Source: Mesorhizobium sp. WSM4311
GTDB lineage: Bacteria > Pseudomonadota > Alphaproteobacteria > Rhizobiales > Rhizobiaceae
Reading direction: 5' to 3'
Length of the DNA: 64,000 nt
NCBI RefSeq assembly: GCF_002295115.1
Contig: NZ_NSFV01000011.1
Location: 111,048 to 175,047, forward strand
Below the pieces are notes generated by a model that was not told the origin of the DNA, did not search any database, and was given only the letters and a program-made list of their open reading frames with translations. Shown one piece after another: positions 43,389-51,094 of this stretch (positions within the stretch are counted from its first letter, which is position 1; every line of letters starts with the position of its first letter). The translations under genes and the position numbers were made by a program.

Positions 43389-43849
43389 GGTTCGTCAGAA
43401 CCTGTTACAGGGCGCACGATCCACGCTGGGCATTCAAGCCGACTTCCGGTGATGGAGCGGCGATCAGAGGCGCCCGGTTCAACCCTAAAGGCGTGCCGGC
43501 GCTTTATCTCGGGCTGACAATCATGACTGCGGTGAAGGAAGCCAACCAGGGCTTTGCGCACCGGATCGATCCCTGTGTCCTTTGCTCCTATGAGGTCGAC
43601 TGCGACGACATCGTGGATCTGACAACCGAACAGGCCAGGGGAGAATTCGCCATCGCGCTCGAGGACATGGCCTGCGCCTGGGCGACGGCTCTAGGCGACG
43701 CAGAGCGCCCGGCGTCCTGGTCCATCTACGACCGGCTGCGGTCTCGCGATATTGCCGGAATTGTGGTCCCGAGCTTCGCGCCAAGTGCCCAGGACGAGGA
43801 TCGTAACCTGGTCCTGTGGGAGTGGGTCCGGACCTCCCGCATAAAGTAA
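43385..43849 (+). CDS. RES-domain toxin
   Basis: 154 residues. RES signature residues are present: YRAHDPRWAFKPTSGDGAAI, RGARFNPKGVPALYLGLTIM and TAVKEANQG, with the conserved Arg, Glu and Ser of the family (R...E...S). RES toxins degrade NAD+ and cause growth arrest. GTG 43385 overlaps the antitoxin stop. Located just downstream of repC, the pair is well placed as an addiction module for the replicon. Confidence 0.9.
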   Translation: MRFVRTCYRAHDPRWAFKPTSGDGAAIRGARFNPKGVPALYLGLTIMTAVKEANQGFAHRIDPCVLCSYEVDCDDIVDLTTEQARGEFAIALEDMACAWATALGDAERPASWSIYDRLRSRDIAGIVVPSFAPSAQDEDRNLVLWEWVRTSRIK

Positions 43850-43941
43850 CTGTCTTCGATCCGAGCGGCCGGTTGCCGAAGGACCAGTTGTCTTGGTCAT
43901 AGTAGGCTCATGGAAGGGCAGGGGAGGGGGCTTATACCGGC

Positions 43942-45087
43942 CTACAATCCGCTTGCCTTGGTGAGGTTGACACGAAAACGGTCACGCCGGCGCTGATAGC
44001 GGCGGGTCATCTCGGCGGATGCATGGCCAAGCTGCTTTTGCACGTATCTCTCGTCGACCTCGGCCGAGGAGGCCAGACCGGCGCGCAGCGAATGGCCTGA
44101 AAACTTCATTTCTCGCTCGCTTTCGGACAGATCGCCCCGCACGCCTGCGGCCATTGCCGCGCGCTTGACCAACCGCGCCACTTCCTGGGCGTTCAGCCGT
44201 TCGGCGCCGACGGCCTTGCCTTGGCCGGTGACGCGCCGAAAAACAGGCCCGTGCGCGATACGCCCCATTTTCAGCCAGGTCTTCAAAGCAACCGCGGGGC
44301 AGGTGCTGTCGGCCGACCCAAAGCCGATCTCAACTTCGCGCCAACCAGTCTTGCCACGCAAGGTCACCAGAATGCCGTTGTCCAAAATCTCGATCCAACC
44401 GGACGAATCCTCAGTTTGGTCCCTGGCCACGTCGAGGCCGACGATTTCGGAGCGGCGCAGTCCGCCGGCAAAGCCGAGTAGCAGCATCGCCCTATCGCGC
44501 AGTCCGCGCAGGGTCCCGCGATCCAGTGTCTCCAGCATGGCGATCAGATCCTCCGGCAAAACCGCTTCCTTCTGCCGGGGTGGGGAAGCGTGTGTGTTGC
44601 GGATACCGGCCATGACGGTGGTGATATGGCGGTCTTTTCTGTCCAACGGCTGGCCGCGCTGCGCATAGTTCCACGTTAGGGAGGCGAGGCGCCGTTCAAT
44701 CGTGGACACGGAGTTCGGCTTCTTGTCGCCCGTGACGGCACCCGACGCGCAGGCGGTGATATAAAGCCCGATGACCTGCGGATCAGGCGGAAACACCTCA
44801 ATGCCTTGGCGGCGGCACCAGCTCGCAAAATGCTTCCAGTCGGTCGCATAGGCGCGCCGGGTGTTGGCCGAGCTTGCTGCCTCGACATAGTTCCGGGCGC
44901 GGTCGGCCAGGCGCTCCAGATGCGCCGAAACGCGCGGCTCCGTTCGGACGGCCGGAAGGGAAGGGGAGGGGGTGTCGGCTGCGGGATCCTCCGGCGCGCG
45001 GCCCATCTCCATGACGACGTCGACGATGTCGGGCATGTCGTCGTCGCCGAAAGCCGGTGATCCGTGACCGTTATCAGCCATCCTCAT
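43942..45087 (-). CDS. tyrosine recombinase
   Basis: 381 residues. A SAM-like N-terminal core-binding domain (ANTRRAYATDWKHFASWCRR) precedes the catalytic domain with GFAGGLRRSEIVGLDV (first Arg), SGHSLRAG (His-x-x-Arg) and LGHASAEMTRRYQRR (His and nucleophilic Tyr). It could resolve plasmid multimers, as recombinases beside repABC do, or integrate an element. The ATG at 45087 overlaps the stop of the vapC-like toxin gene (ATGA), so the recombinase appears to be the third gene of the vapBC operon. Confidence 0.92.
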   Translation of the reverse strand: MRMADNGHGSPAFGDDDMPDIVDVVMEMGRAPEDPAADTPSPSLPAVRTEPRVSAHLERLADRARNYVEAASSANTRRAYATDWKHFASWCRRQGIEVFPPDPQVIGLYITACASGAVTGDKKPNSVSTIERRLASLTWNYAQRGQPLDRKDRHITTVMAGIRNTHASPPRQKEAVLPEDLIAMLETLDRGTLRGLRDRAMLLLGFAGGLRRSEIVGLDVARDQTEDSSGWIEILDNGILVTLRGKTGWREVEIGFGSADSTCPAVALKTWLKMGRIAHGPVFRRVTGQGKAVGAERLNAQEVARLVKRAAMAAGVRGDLSESEREMKFSGHSLRAGLASSAEVDERYVQKQLGHASAEMTRRYQRRRDRFRVNLTKASGL

Positions 45088-45470
45088 GCCGCCTTGATGT
45101 CCGTTCGGGAGAAATCATCGCCCTTGAAAAGCAGCGGTTCGCCGGTGAGTTTGGCCAGGGCATAAGAGAAGCAGTCGCCGTAATTGAGCGCCGCTGGATG
45201 CCGTCCCTTGCCAAAGCGGCGCCAGGCACGGCGAGCCTGGTCCGCGTGCTCCGCGGTCACGGCCACGATGCCGACCTCGGCTTTGTGAAGCCAAAGGTCA
45301 AAATCCGCTCCGCCTGCTTCTCCGAGGCGCGCCTCGATGACCATGGCTGCCTCAAGCACCGTCGCAGCCGAAATCAGGCGAACAGGATCGTCGGCGATTT
45401 TCTCATGGAGACCGCTGGCTTCCTGCTCATTGAACGCGATTGCGGCAATCACGGAAGCATCGATAACCAT
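45084..45470 (-). CDS. vapC: VapC-type PIN-domain toxin
   Basis: 128 residues. PIN-domain acidic residues are in place: MVIDASVIAAIAFNE at the start, AATVLEAAMVIEARLG, and NYGDCFSYALAKLTGEPLLF with KGDDFSRTD at the end. VapC toxins are Mg-dependent ribonucleases acting on tRNA or rRNA. The start overlaps the antitoxin stop by one base and the stop overlaps the recombinase start by four. Confidence 0.9.
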   Translation of the reverse strand: MVIDASVIAAIAFNEQEASGLHEKIADDPVRLISAATVLEAAMVIEARLGEAGGADFDLWLHKAEVGIVAVTAEHADQARRAWRRFGKGRHPAALNYGDCFSYALAKLTGEPLLFKGDDFSRTDIKAA

Positions 45471-45724
45471 CAGGACGGAATTCCGTTCTCGTCATAGCCC
45501 ATGATCTCATCGGGCGTTCGCTCGTCGAGAATCGGCAGCGCGTTCAAGCGCTTGCGAATTGCCTCCAGATCTTCCAGCAGCGCTGCCTTGCGCGCAGCAG
45601 AGCCCGTCCTGCGCAGTCGCTCCTCGAGCGCTCGCTTGGTGGCAATGGTGATGGTCTCACCCGTGCGTTGGGCGAGCTTGCGGGCAAGAAGTTCCGTTTC
45701 CCGATCCTTGATGCTGAGGGCCAT
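45470..45724 (-). CDS. vapB: VapB-type antitoxin
   Basis: 84 residues. MALSIKDRETELLARKLAQR and TGETITIATKRALEERLRR match the Rv0623-like transcription-factor antitoxins (ribbon-helix-helix plus toxin-binding tail). It should neutralise the PIN toxin and repress the operon. AAGGT lies upstream of ATG 45724. The promoter region to the right contains AT-rich sequence. Confidence 0.9.
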   Translation of the reverse strand: MALSIKDRETELLARKLAQRTGETITIATKRALEERLRRTGSAARKAALLEDLEAIRKRLNALPILDERTPDEIMGYDENGIPS

Positions 45725-45887
45725 TTGAGGGTACCTTGGTTCCTAATTGTCTACCTTCAGCCTATATACTCTATCCGATGCGGGAATGCACGACCCCTGC
45801 GGCCCTTCTCTCTGGTCAGCAGAGCGGTGCCCAGCACGGTTTTCGGGGCTTTGCTCGACGAAAATGGCCATTTCTCTTATAAAGAGC

Positions 45888-45920
45888 AAACGAGTGATAA
45901 TGCAAGATTATCGTTCGTTT
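45888..45920. promoter_or_regulatory. 14-bp inverted repeat between vapB and the DUF1403 gene
   Basis: AAACGAGTGATAAT and ATTATCGTTCGTTT match at 12 of 14 positions as inverted arms around GCAAG. It lies 76 bases before the DUF1403 start. The loop is short enough for an RNA hairpin, but the AT-rich palindrome looks more like a DNA-binding site. Confidence 0.55.
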
Positions 45921-45996
45921 TGTCTCCGCGACACGCTGTGCGTTTTGGTGCAAAATTCATGGCACAAAGCGCACGAGCGCTTTACCCTCCACAATC

Positions 45997-46953
45997 ATGA
46001 TTCGCCTTGATCCCGCGACCGCCAGCTCCTCTGCGCCGCCCTCCGTTCCGGCCTGGGCGATTGCAAGCGCCGGCGCGCCGCGCGACGGCGAGGCCGCCTT
46101 CCGGGCTGGCGCCGCGCTGGGTGTCCTCGATACGCTGGCCCGCGCGCAGCCTGCCTGGGCCGGCGCGTGGCGGCAGCGGCTGGCGCTCGATTGCGCCGCC
46201 TCCGGCATGCGGCTCGCCGGCCGCGCCGAGGACGCGGCCGCCTTGCGCGACGCCTGGTATCTGCGCCAGGCCGGGGCTGACCCTGGACCCGCCGGCACCA
46301 TCTTTGGCGCCTGGCGGCAGTTGGCCGGGCAGCCGCCGGTCGCTACGCCTGACCGGCTCGGGAAGATAGTCGACCAGCTTGGCCTCCATTGGGATGTCGA
46401 GGCGCTGGCCGCGCTTTGTGAACACATCGACGACCTGGCGCGCTCGCGGCGGCCGGCGCCGTTCGCCGCCGCGGCGATCGCCGTCCGCGTCGTCACCATG
46501 CGCCCCGATGCCGAGCTTTTGGCTTGGTGGCTCGCCGACCTGGTGCTGGCGCAATGCCTGCGCTGGCCGCGGCCGCTGCCGCTCCTGATGGCGCAGGCCT
46601 TTGGCCCGTCTTTCCGCGCAGAGGCCGTCGGCGCCAAGCGCATCCGACCCGCGGAGAAAGATTTTGAGCCCGCGGTCTGCGTGGCGCTCGTTCAAGCGGC
46701 GGCGCAGGCCTGCCGGCTGGCTGACGAGTTGTCGCGCCGCGCCGCAAAACTCCTGGCGGTGACGCCGAAACTGCGTGCCAAGGGTGCCGGCGAGGTGATC
46801 TTCCTGCTGCTCAACGAAGACGCCGTCTCCGGATCGCTGACGACGAAGGATCTGTCGCGCTTTGCATCGCGGCGGCTGTTCGAACGGCTGCAGCAACTGG
46901 AGGCCGTGCGCGAGCTTTCCGGCCGTCCCACCTTCCGGCTGTTTGGACTCTAG
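45997..46953 (+). CDS. DUF1403 family protein
   Basis: 318 residues, Ala/Arg-rich and almost entirely helical; GC content is visibly above that of its neighbours. The sequence (AFRAGAALGVLDTLARAQPA, WAGAWRQRLALDCAASGMRL, closing FERLQQLEAVRELSGRPTFR) matches DUF1403, a family I know only from alphaproteobacterial plasmids and always next to a ScpB-like gene. Its function is unknown. Two bases separate it from scpB, so the pair is co-translated. Partnership with ScpB suggests a role in plasmid DNA organisation or segregation. Confidence 0.85.
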   Translation: MIRLDPATASSSAPPSVPAWAIASAGAPRDGEAAFRAGAALGVLDTLARAQPAWAGAWRQRLALDCAASGMRLAGRAEDAAALRDAWYLRQAGADPGPAGTIFGAWRQLAGQPPVATPDRLGKIVDQLGLHWDVEALAALCEHIDDLARSRRPAPFAAAAIAVRVVTMRPDAELLAWWLADLVLAQCLRWPRPLPLLMAQAFGPSFRAEAVGAKRIRPAEKDFEPAVCVALVQAAAQACRLADELSRRAAKLLAVTPKLRAKGAGEVIFLLLNEDAVSGSLTTKDLSRFASRRLFERLQQLEAVRELSGRPTFRLFGL

Positions 46954-46955
46954 CG

Positions 46956-47639
46956 ATGAGCGAAGCCTCTGCCCGCCACAAGCCGAACGATCAGCCGGCG
47001 CTGCTTGACACCGAGCTCGATCACCTGCCGCCAGAACTGCGCTGGCGTGAATGGATGGGCCGGGTGGAGGCGGTGATTTTTTCCGCCAGCGAACCGGTGA
47101 CGCGAAGTGTCCTAGCGCGCGTGGTGGGGAAGAACTGCAAACTCGAGCTGATCATCGACGACATCCGCGCCGAGCTCGAAGGCCGCCCCTACGAGCTGGT
47201 GTCGGTCGCCGGCGGCTGGCAGCACCGGACGAAAAAGGTCTTTGGCGACATCATCCACGCCGCCTTTGGCACGGCCGGGAAGGGGACAAAAGAACTGTCG
47301 CAGTCGGAGGCGCTCGTGCTAATGTGCATTGCCTATTTCCAGCCGATCACGCGTGGCGAGCTGTCTTCCTTCTTCGGCAAGGAGGTCTCGCGCGATCTGA
47401 TCGGCGTGCTACGGCGACAGGAGCTGATCGCCTCGGGGCCGCGCAGCCCGCAGCCGGGGGCGCCCTACACCTATGTGACGACGAAGACTTTTCTGTCGCA
47501 GTTCGGGCTCGACACGCTGCGCCAGCTGCCGGATTTCGAGGCGCTCGAGGACGCAGGGCTGCTGTCGAAGGAGAAACTCTTGGCCGGCGGTATTCCAGCC
47601 GACTTGCCTAGCGGCGAGGACGATGTCGTTGAGGACTAG
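46956..47639 (+). CDS. scpB: ScpB-like SMC-complex subunit, plasmid type
   Basis: 227 residues with two winged-helix domains typical of ScpB/MukE-type kleisin partners: RVEAVIFSASEPVTRSVLAR at the N-terminus, SQSEALVLMCIAYFQPITRG and FFGKEVSRDLIGVLRRQELI in the second. Canonical ScpB works with SMC and ScpA in chromosome condensation; neither partner is encoded here, so it may use chromosomal SMC or pair with the DUF1403 protein instead. ATG 46956 follows the DUF1403 stop by two bases. Confidence 0.9.
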   Translation: MSEASARHKPNDQPALLDTELDHLPPELRWREWMGRVEAVIFSASEPVTRSVLARVVGKNCKLELIIDDIRAELEGRPYELVSVAGGWQHRTKKVFGDIIHAAFGTAGKGTKELSQSEALVLMCIAYFQPITRGELSSFFGKEVSRDLIGVLRRQELIASGPRSPQPGAPYTYVTTKTFLSQFGLDTLRQLPDFEALEDAGLLSKEKLLAGGIPADLPSGEDDVVED

Positions 47640-47692
47640 GAGGTGTCATCAGCGGGGCTTGCCGCGCTGCGACCACAAAGACAGGCGATCAC

Positions 47693-48217
47693 TCAGGGCC
47701 AGGACGACTGGTCGTGCGGTAGCCGGTGATCAGGATCGTGAACCGCGACACGATCGCCGTCGACAAGATTGGCCGGAAAGATCACCAGATTGGTACCGCC
47801 GGCGTGACACAGCGACGGGAACAAGATACCGCGCAGCCCGGCCGTGATGACCACGTCCGCGAGCTTCCACGATGGCGGGATTTTCTTGTCGATGCGCGCG
47901 ATCTGGCGCCATGCACAATCCCATTCCTTCCACGCACTATCCCAGATGTCCGGATCAAATCCTTGCGAAAGGTTGGCGACATCGGAGAGCGTTATCTTGT
48001 AGGCGGCAAGGGTGGCCGGCGGAGTGATGCTGGCGCCCTGCTTGTATTCCTCCAACGCCGTCTGAGGTGCGCGGGACAGGTAAAGGGCTTCGACGCCTGG
48101 CCGGTTGAAACGACCGCCGTCATTCGCCGCGCCTGCACCGCTGGTGGGCAGGAAAGCCCATTTGGGTGTCAGATAGCGATGGAAGATCTCGTCCGGCCCG
48201 ACGCGGGTGACCTTCAC
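47693..48217 (-). CDS. RES-domain toxin (second module)
   Basis: 174 residues. RES pattern: FHRYLTPKWAFLPTSGAGAA, GGRFNRPGVEALYLSRAPQT and ALEEYKQGA. It belongs to a different RES branch from the protein at 43385-43849, being longer and diverged outside the motifs. The closing HAGGTNLVIFPANL is a typical RES end; NAD+ degradation is expected. The start overlaps the antitoxin stop (ATGA). Confidence 0.9.
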   Translation of the reverse strand: MKVTRVGPDEIFHRYLTPKWAFLPTSGAGAANDGGRFNRPGVEALYLSRAPQTALEEYKQGASITPPATLAAYKITLSDVANLSQGFDPDIWDSAWKEWDCAWRQIARIDKKIPPSWKLADVVITAGLRGILFPSLCHAGGTNLVIFPANLVDGDRVAVHDPDHRLPHDQSSWP

Positions 48218-48600
48218 CCGCGCGCCCCGTTCTCGAGATCCCGGATGAAGGCTAGGACTGCTTCAACTTGGCCGTCCGCGACGAGCTCGGCCGCCGTGCG
48301 ATGGCCATAATCGGCAATCGGTTCGTTGCGATACCAGTAAATCGCTTTGTCGACGTCGCCGGTGAGTTCCGTCGCGGCCGAGATCACTTTCACCATCTCG
48401 CGCATCCGGCCCTGCAGGCGCTCCGATGCGGGATTGCGCAGCGTGTTGCGGTGGACACCAGTCAACTGGGCGAGGTTGGCCACCTTCACGCCGAGCGCCT
48501 GCGACAGGCGCTTCGGCGAGATATAAGGTGTGCGCGGCTCCTGCAGGCTGTCGACGAAGCCTGAGACCACTTTCGACGATGCCAGCTGTGCGTGAGTCAT
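48214..48600 (-). CDS. Xre/MbcA/ParS-type antitoxin (second module)
   Basis: 128 residues from ATG 48600. Helix-turn-helix region PKRLSQALGVKVANLAQLTG followed by the toxin-binding domain (MREMVKVISAATELTGDVDK, AIYWYRNEPIADYGHRTAAE, LVADGQVEAVLAFIRDLENG). A promoter with direct repeats lies just upstream. The ATG 48600 is preferred to an open frame starting at 48699, because the promoter elements fall between them. Confidence 0.9.
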   Translation of the reverse strand: MTHAQLASSKVVSGFVDSLQEPRTPYISPKRLSQALGVKVANLAQLTGVHRNTLRNPASERLQGRMREMVKVISAATELTGDVDKAIYWYRNEPIADYGHRTAAELVADGQVEAVLAFIRDLENGARG

Positions 48601-48616
48601 GACAAATCTCCGACCA

Positions 48617-48651
48617 TACGCACAATATATGCACATTTGGGCGCATAGCAA
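48617..48651 (-). promoter_or_regulatory. promoter and direct repeats of the second xre-res pair
   Basis: On the minus strand TTGCTA (48651-48646), a 16-base spacer and TATATT (48629-48624) form a sigma-70-like promoter. Two direct repeats TGTGCATA (48635-48628) and TGTGCGTA (48624-48617) overlap the -10, a plausible antitoxin operator. Confidence 0.55.
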
Positions 48652-49049
48652 GTGAACAGAGGCCTGACGCCTTCCAGCGCACTGCTTGTCCTTCCTCATC
48701 CGTAGCGGTTGTTAGCTGGCGGCGGCAATGCACCTTCGAGCCAGTCGTTCGACCTACATTACAAATGGCCCGATTGCGGACATCGGAAATTCACTTCACT
48801 GCACCGGCGCCGACCAGAACTGGCCGATCAGATCGGGTTGCAGGGATAGGCGTTTCTGATTTCAGCATTGAAGAATTGTCCGATAGAGGAGGCTTCCAAC
48901 AGCCGATCGTACATGAACTGGGGGACATTGTAATATTCGAACAAGAGTTGGTGGTAGGCGATGTTCACCCTGGGGACATTCACCTCAGTCGTCCTGACGG
49001 CACAGTCGCCACTGCTAGACTGAGCGGCTTCTTAGACTGGGCGGCGCCT
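48652..49049. other. no convincing gene
   Basis: Open frame on the plus strand without family-like sequence; borders the transposase fragment. Confidence 0.35.
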
Positions 49050-49195
49050 CTGGATGGGGCTGATCTTTTTCGAAAAGCGCGGCGGCGTGCAAAACCGCGA
49101 CGTGATCGAAGGCTTCGCAGCCATGATCGAAGCGTGGGGCATGCCGCAGTCGCTCTATTTCGACAACGGCAAAGAGTTCGGCTTCGACGCCTGCG
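49050..49195 (+). mobile_element. fragment of a DDE (Mu/rve-type) transposase
   Basis: The plus strand reads GLIFFEKRGGVQNRDVIEGF then AAMIEAWGMPQSLYFDNGKE followed by FGFDA, the second catalytic Asp region of an rve-fold transposase. Both ends are missing. The frame runs directly into the ligase remnant. Confidence 0.6.
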
Positions 49196-49197
49196 CG

Positions 49198-49727
49198 ACC
49201 TATACCTGGTCGCCTTCGATCTCCTGTACCTCAACGGGTACGATTTGCGCGACATGCCGGTGGAAGACCGCCGCGAAATCCTCCAGGCGCTGATCCCGAC
49301 CGGTGGCCGCATCCAGTTCAGCGAAGCAATGCCGGGAACGGGCGATGCCGTCTATCATCTTGTCGACCAAGCAGGCTTGGAAGGCATGGTGTCAAAGCGC
49401 AAGGGCAGCAGCTATCGCAGTGGTCCGACGATGAACTGGCGCAAGATCAAGTGCTATACCGAAAAGGAAATGGACATCATCGGCGTGCAACGGGAGGCCG
49501 GTAAGCCTGCGATGGTGCTGATGGCCGACAACGGCCGATATGCCGGCGGCGCGTTCGTGGCATTCAAAGCAGATAAGCGGCAACGGCTTTGGGATCGGGT
49601 GCAAGGCAAGATTGGCGGCCCGACACCGATAGGTCTGAAAAAGGCCAAGGCTGAGTGGCTCAAGCCTGGGCTGGTCGGAAGCGTTCGGTTCCTCAAGGGC
49701 GAGGAAAAGCTACGCACGCCACGCTGA
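49198..49727 (+). pseudogene. C-terminal remnant of an ATP-dependent DNA ligase (LigD-like)
   Basis: The frame begins inside a ligase domain (DLYLVAFDLLYLNGYDLRDM) and continues with GLEGMVSKRKGSSYRSGPTM (motif IV), NWRKIKCYTEKEMDIIGVQR (motif V) and an OB-fold to a stop at 49727. Motif I with the nucleophilic Lys and the whole N-terminus are missing, replaced by a transposase fragment. The retained part has no internal stop, so decay may be recent. Confidence 0.75.
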
Positions 49728-49836
49728 AGGATTTCTGGGAGGGCTAGCCCTGATCTGATAGAGTTCCCCGGCGAGCGTGGACGGACGCCCCCACGGATTG
49801 CCCGGGCTGCATTGTCAAGTATTAGCGCAAGCTTAA

Positions 49837-50037
49837 TTAGTCTCTTTCGACCGCGAACTTGAAAACTTCTCGCCGCCCCTCATCCGCGACCCGGAACCAA
49901 TGAGCCTGCACAGTTCTGACGACGAACGGTCCGGTCGTAACTTTGCTTACAGCCTCCAAAGCTGTCGCGCCGTGGGCAATATGCAGGGCTACAACTTCGT
50001 CACCCTGCATTTCATCGATGTGGTACTTCGTCGTCAT
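49837..50037 (-). CDS. small hypothetical protein
   Basis: 66 residues: MTTKYHIDEMQGDEVVALHI and TTGPFVVRTVQAHWFRVADE suggest a small beta-rich cytoplasmic domain. GAGGAG sits just before ATG 50037. A family of short rhizobial proteins with this look exists, but I cannot name it. It follows a decayed small gene on the same strand. Confidence 0.55.
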   Translation of the reverse strand: MTTKYHIDEMQGDEVVALHIAHGATALEAVSKVTTGPFVVRTVQAHWFRVADEGRREVFKFAVERD

Positions 50038-50064
50038 GGGCTCCTCGCGGATGAGCCCTAAACG

Positions 50065-50245
50065 TCATTGGTCAGCGCAGGTTCCTCGTGGCTCAATCTG
50101 GCCTTCCGCATACGCGAGGGCAAAGGATTCCATATCGTAGGTAAGGGTCGTTTCCTTGTCGGCCTCGACCACGCGGACATGCCATTCGCCTCATGCTTCG
50201 ACCACTTCAACGCAAGGGTGGACCTTGCCGTTTTCGTCTCACTAT
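50065..50245 (-). pseudogene. small gene interrupted by a TGA stop
   Basis: The minus strand reads DENGKVHPCVEVVEA, TGA, then GEWHVRVVEADKETTLTYDM and ESFALAYAEGQIEPRG in one frame, ending TGA at 50065. The composition is protein-like on both sides of the stop, and the 5' end runs into two stops without a start. Likely a small gene of the same class as its neighbours, disabled by a point mutation and loss of the start. Confidence 0.5.
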
Positions 50246-50509
50246 GAAGGTCGCGACATCGCACACGTCAAGCAGTTAGGGCGTTGCTTGATGCTTGGCG
50301 AGTCCCTGCCAGACGGCGATCACCACCGCCTATCCTTTCGGGCGCGATGATGGGGTAACTTGGTGTTGCATGTGGCCTTGCAGTTTGACGTCGAGGCAGA
50401 CATTCGCTCAACCGGTTCATGCCCGACAGCCATATGTAGGAAGCACCGATCTGGGAGAGGAGTCTAAGCCGCCTCCTTTCGAGCCTATATATGCTTTCTG
50501 GCACAATTC

Positions 50510-50710
50510 CTAAATGTCCGCATGGCTGAACACGTTATCCTTGCGAACCTCGACCGACACGACTCCAACGTCGCCTTTCCGGGTCTGGCACATGGCCATC
50601 GCGTGATCTTTGGCTGCCCTCTCAGCGTCGAAGGTCACTTTGTCAATGATGCCCAGTCTTCCGTACCAGACTACCGTATACCCATTGCTGCCTTCATCCG
50701 AGGCAAGCAT
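50510..50710 (-). CDS. small hypothetical protein
   Basis: 66 residues: YTVVWYGRLGIIDKVTFDAE, RAAKDHAMAMCQTRKGDVGV and VSVEVRKDN form a plausible beta-alpha-beta fold. No signal peptide. The start is uncertain because no ribosome-binding site precedes ATG 50710. No family named. Confidence 0.5.
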   Translation of the reverse strand: MLASDEGSNGYTVVWYGRLGIIDKVTFDAERAAKDHAMAMCQTRKGDVGVVSVEVRKDNVFSHADI

Positions 50711-50806
50711 AGGCGCTCTGCCTTACTCCTTCAAACAGCTCGTAAAGAATGCGCGCGGGTCGGGACTGGAAGGGGCGTTTTCTCGCCGTCCTTCCTTACT
50801 CGCAGT

Positions 50807-51094
50807 TCAGCCGCCCATCATCTTGGCCATCGCGCAGAAGTCGGCATGCGACTTATTGATCGTCGTATCGCCGCAATCCTTCAGAACCGCCTTCTGTTCA
50901 TCGGGTTTCATGGCCTTCCAGGCGGTCTTGAAGTCTGCCTCAGACCTCAATGTTTTCATCCCCGCATCGGTGAAGAACGGCGACATCTTTGCCGGATCGT
51001 CGAGCGCGGAGGTACCTCCGCTGGACGCGGCCAGCGCAGCTCCAGTTACCATCGAGAGCGCCATCGCGCCCATGGCGAGAATTTTGAAGTTCAT
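50807..51094 (-). CDS. small exported hypothetical protein
   Basis: 95 residues. Signal peptide MNFKILAMGAMALSMVTGAA ending LAASSG, then a helical mature part with two Cys (VLKDCGDTTINKSHADFC) likely disulphide-bonded and a Met/Lys-rich end. A strong AGGAGAT precedes ATG 51094. Periplasmic, unknown function. A short frame-shifted trace of a similar C-terminus is visible near 23175-23220 on the minus strand. Confidence 0.75.
   Translation of the reverse strand: MNFKILAMGAMALSMVTGAALAASSGGTSALDDPAKMSPFFTDAGMKTLRSEADFKTAWKAMKPDEQKAVLKDCGDTTINKSHADFCAMAKMMGG

Noticed and set aside
45982..46896. Minus-strand frame of about 300 codons opposite the DUF1403 gene
   Set aside because: Very high GC makes stops rare on both strands; the plus frame matches DUF1403 and is tightly linked to scpB.
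48765..49727. A single 320-residue protein
   Set aside because: The first third is non-coding or transposase-derived in another frame; only the part from about 49198 resembles a ligase, so it is treated as a remnant.
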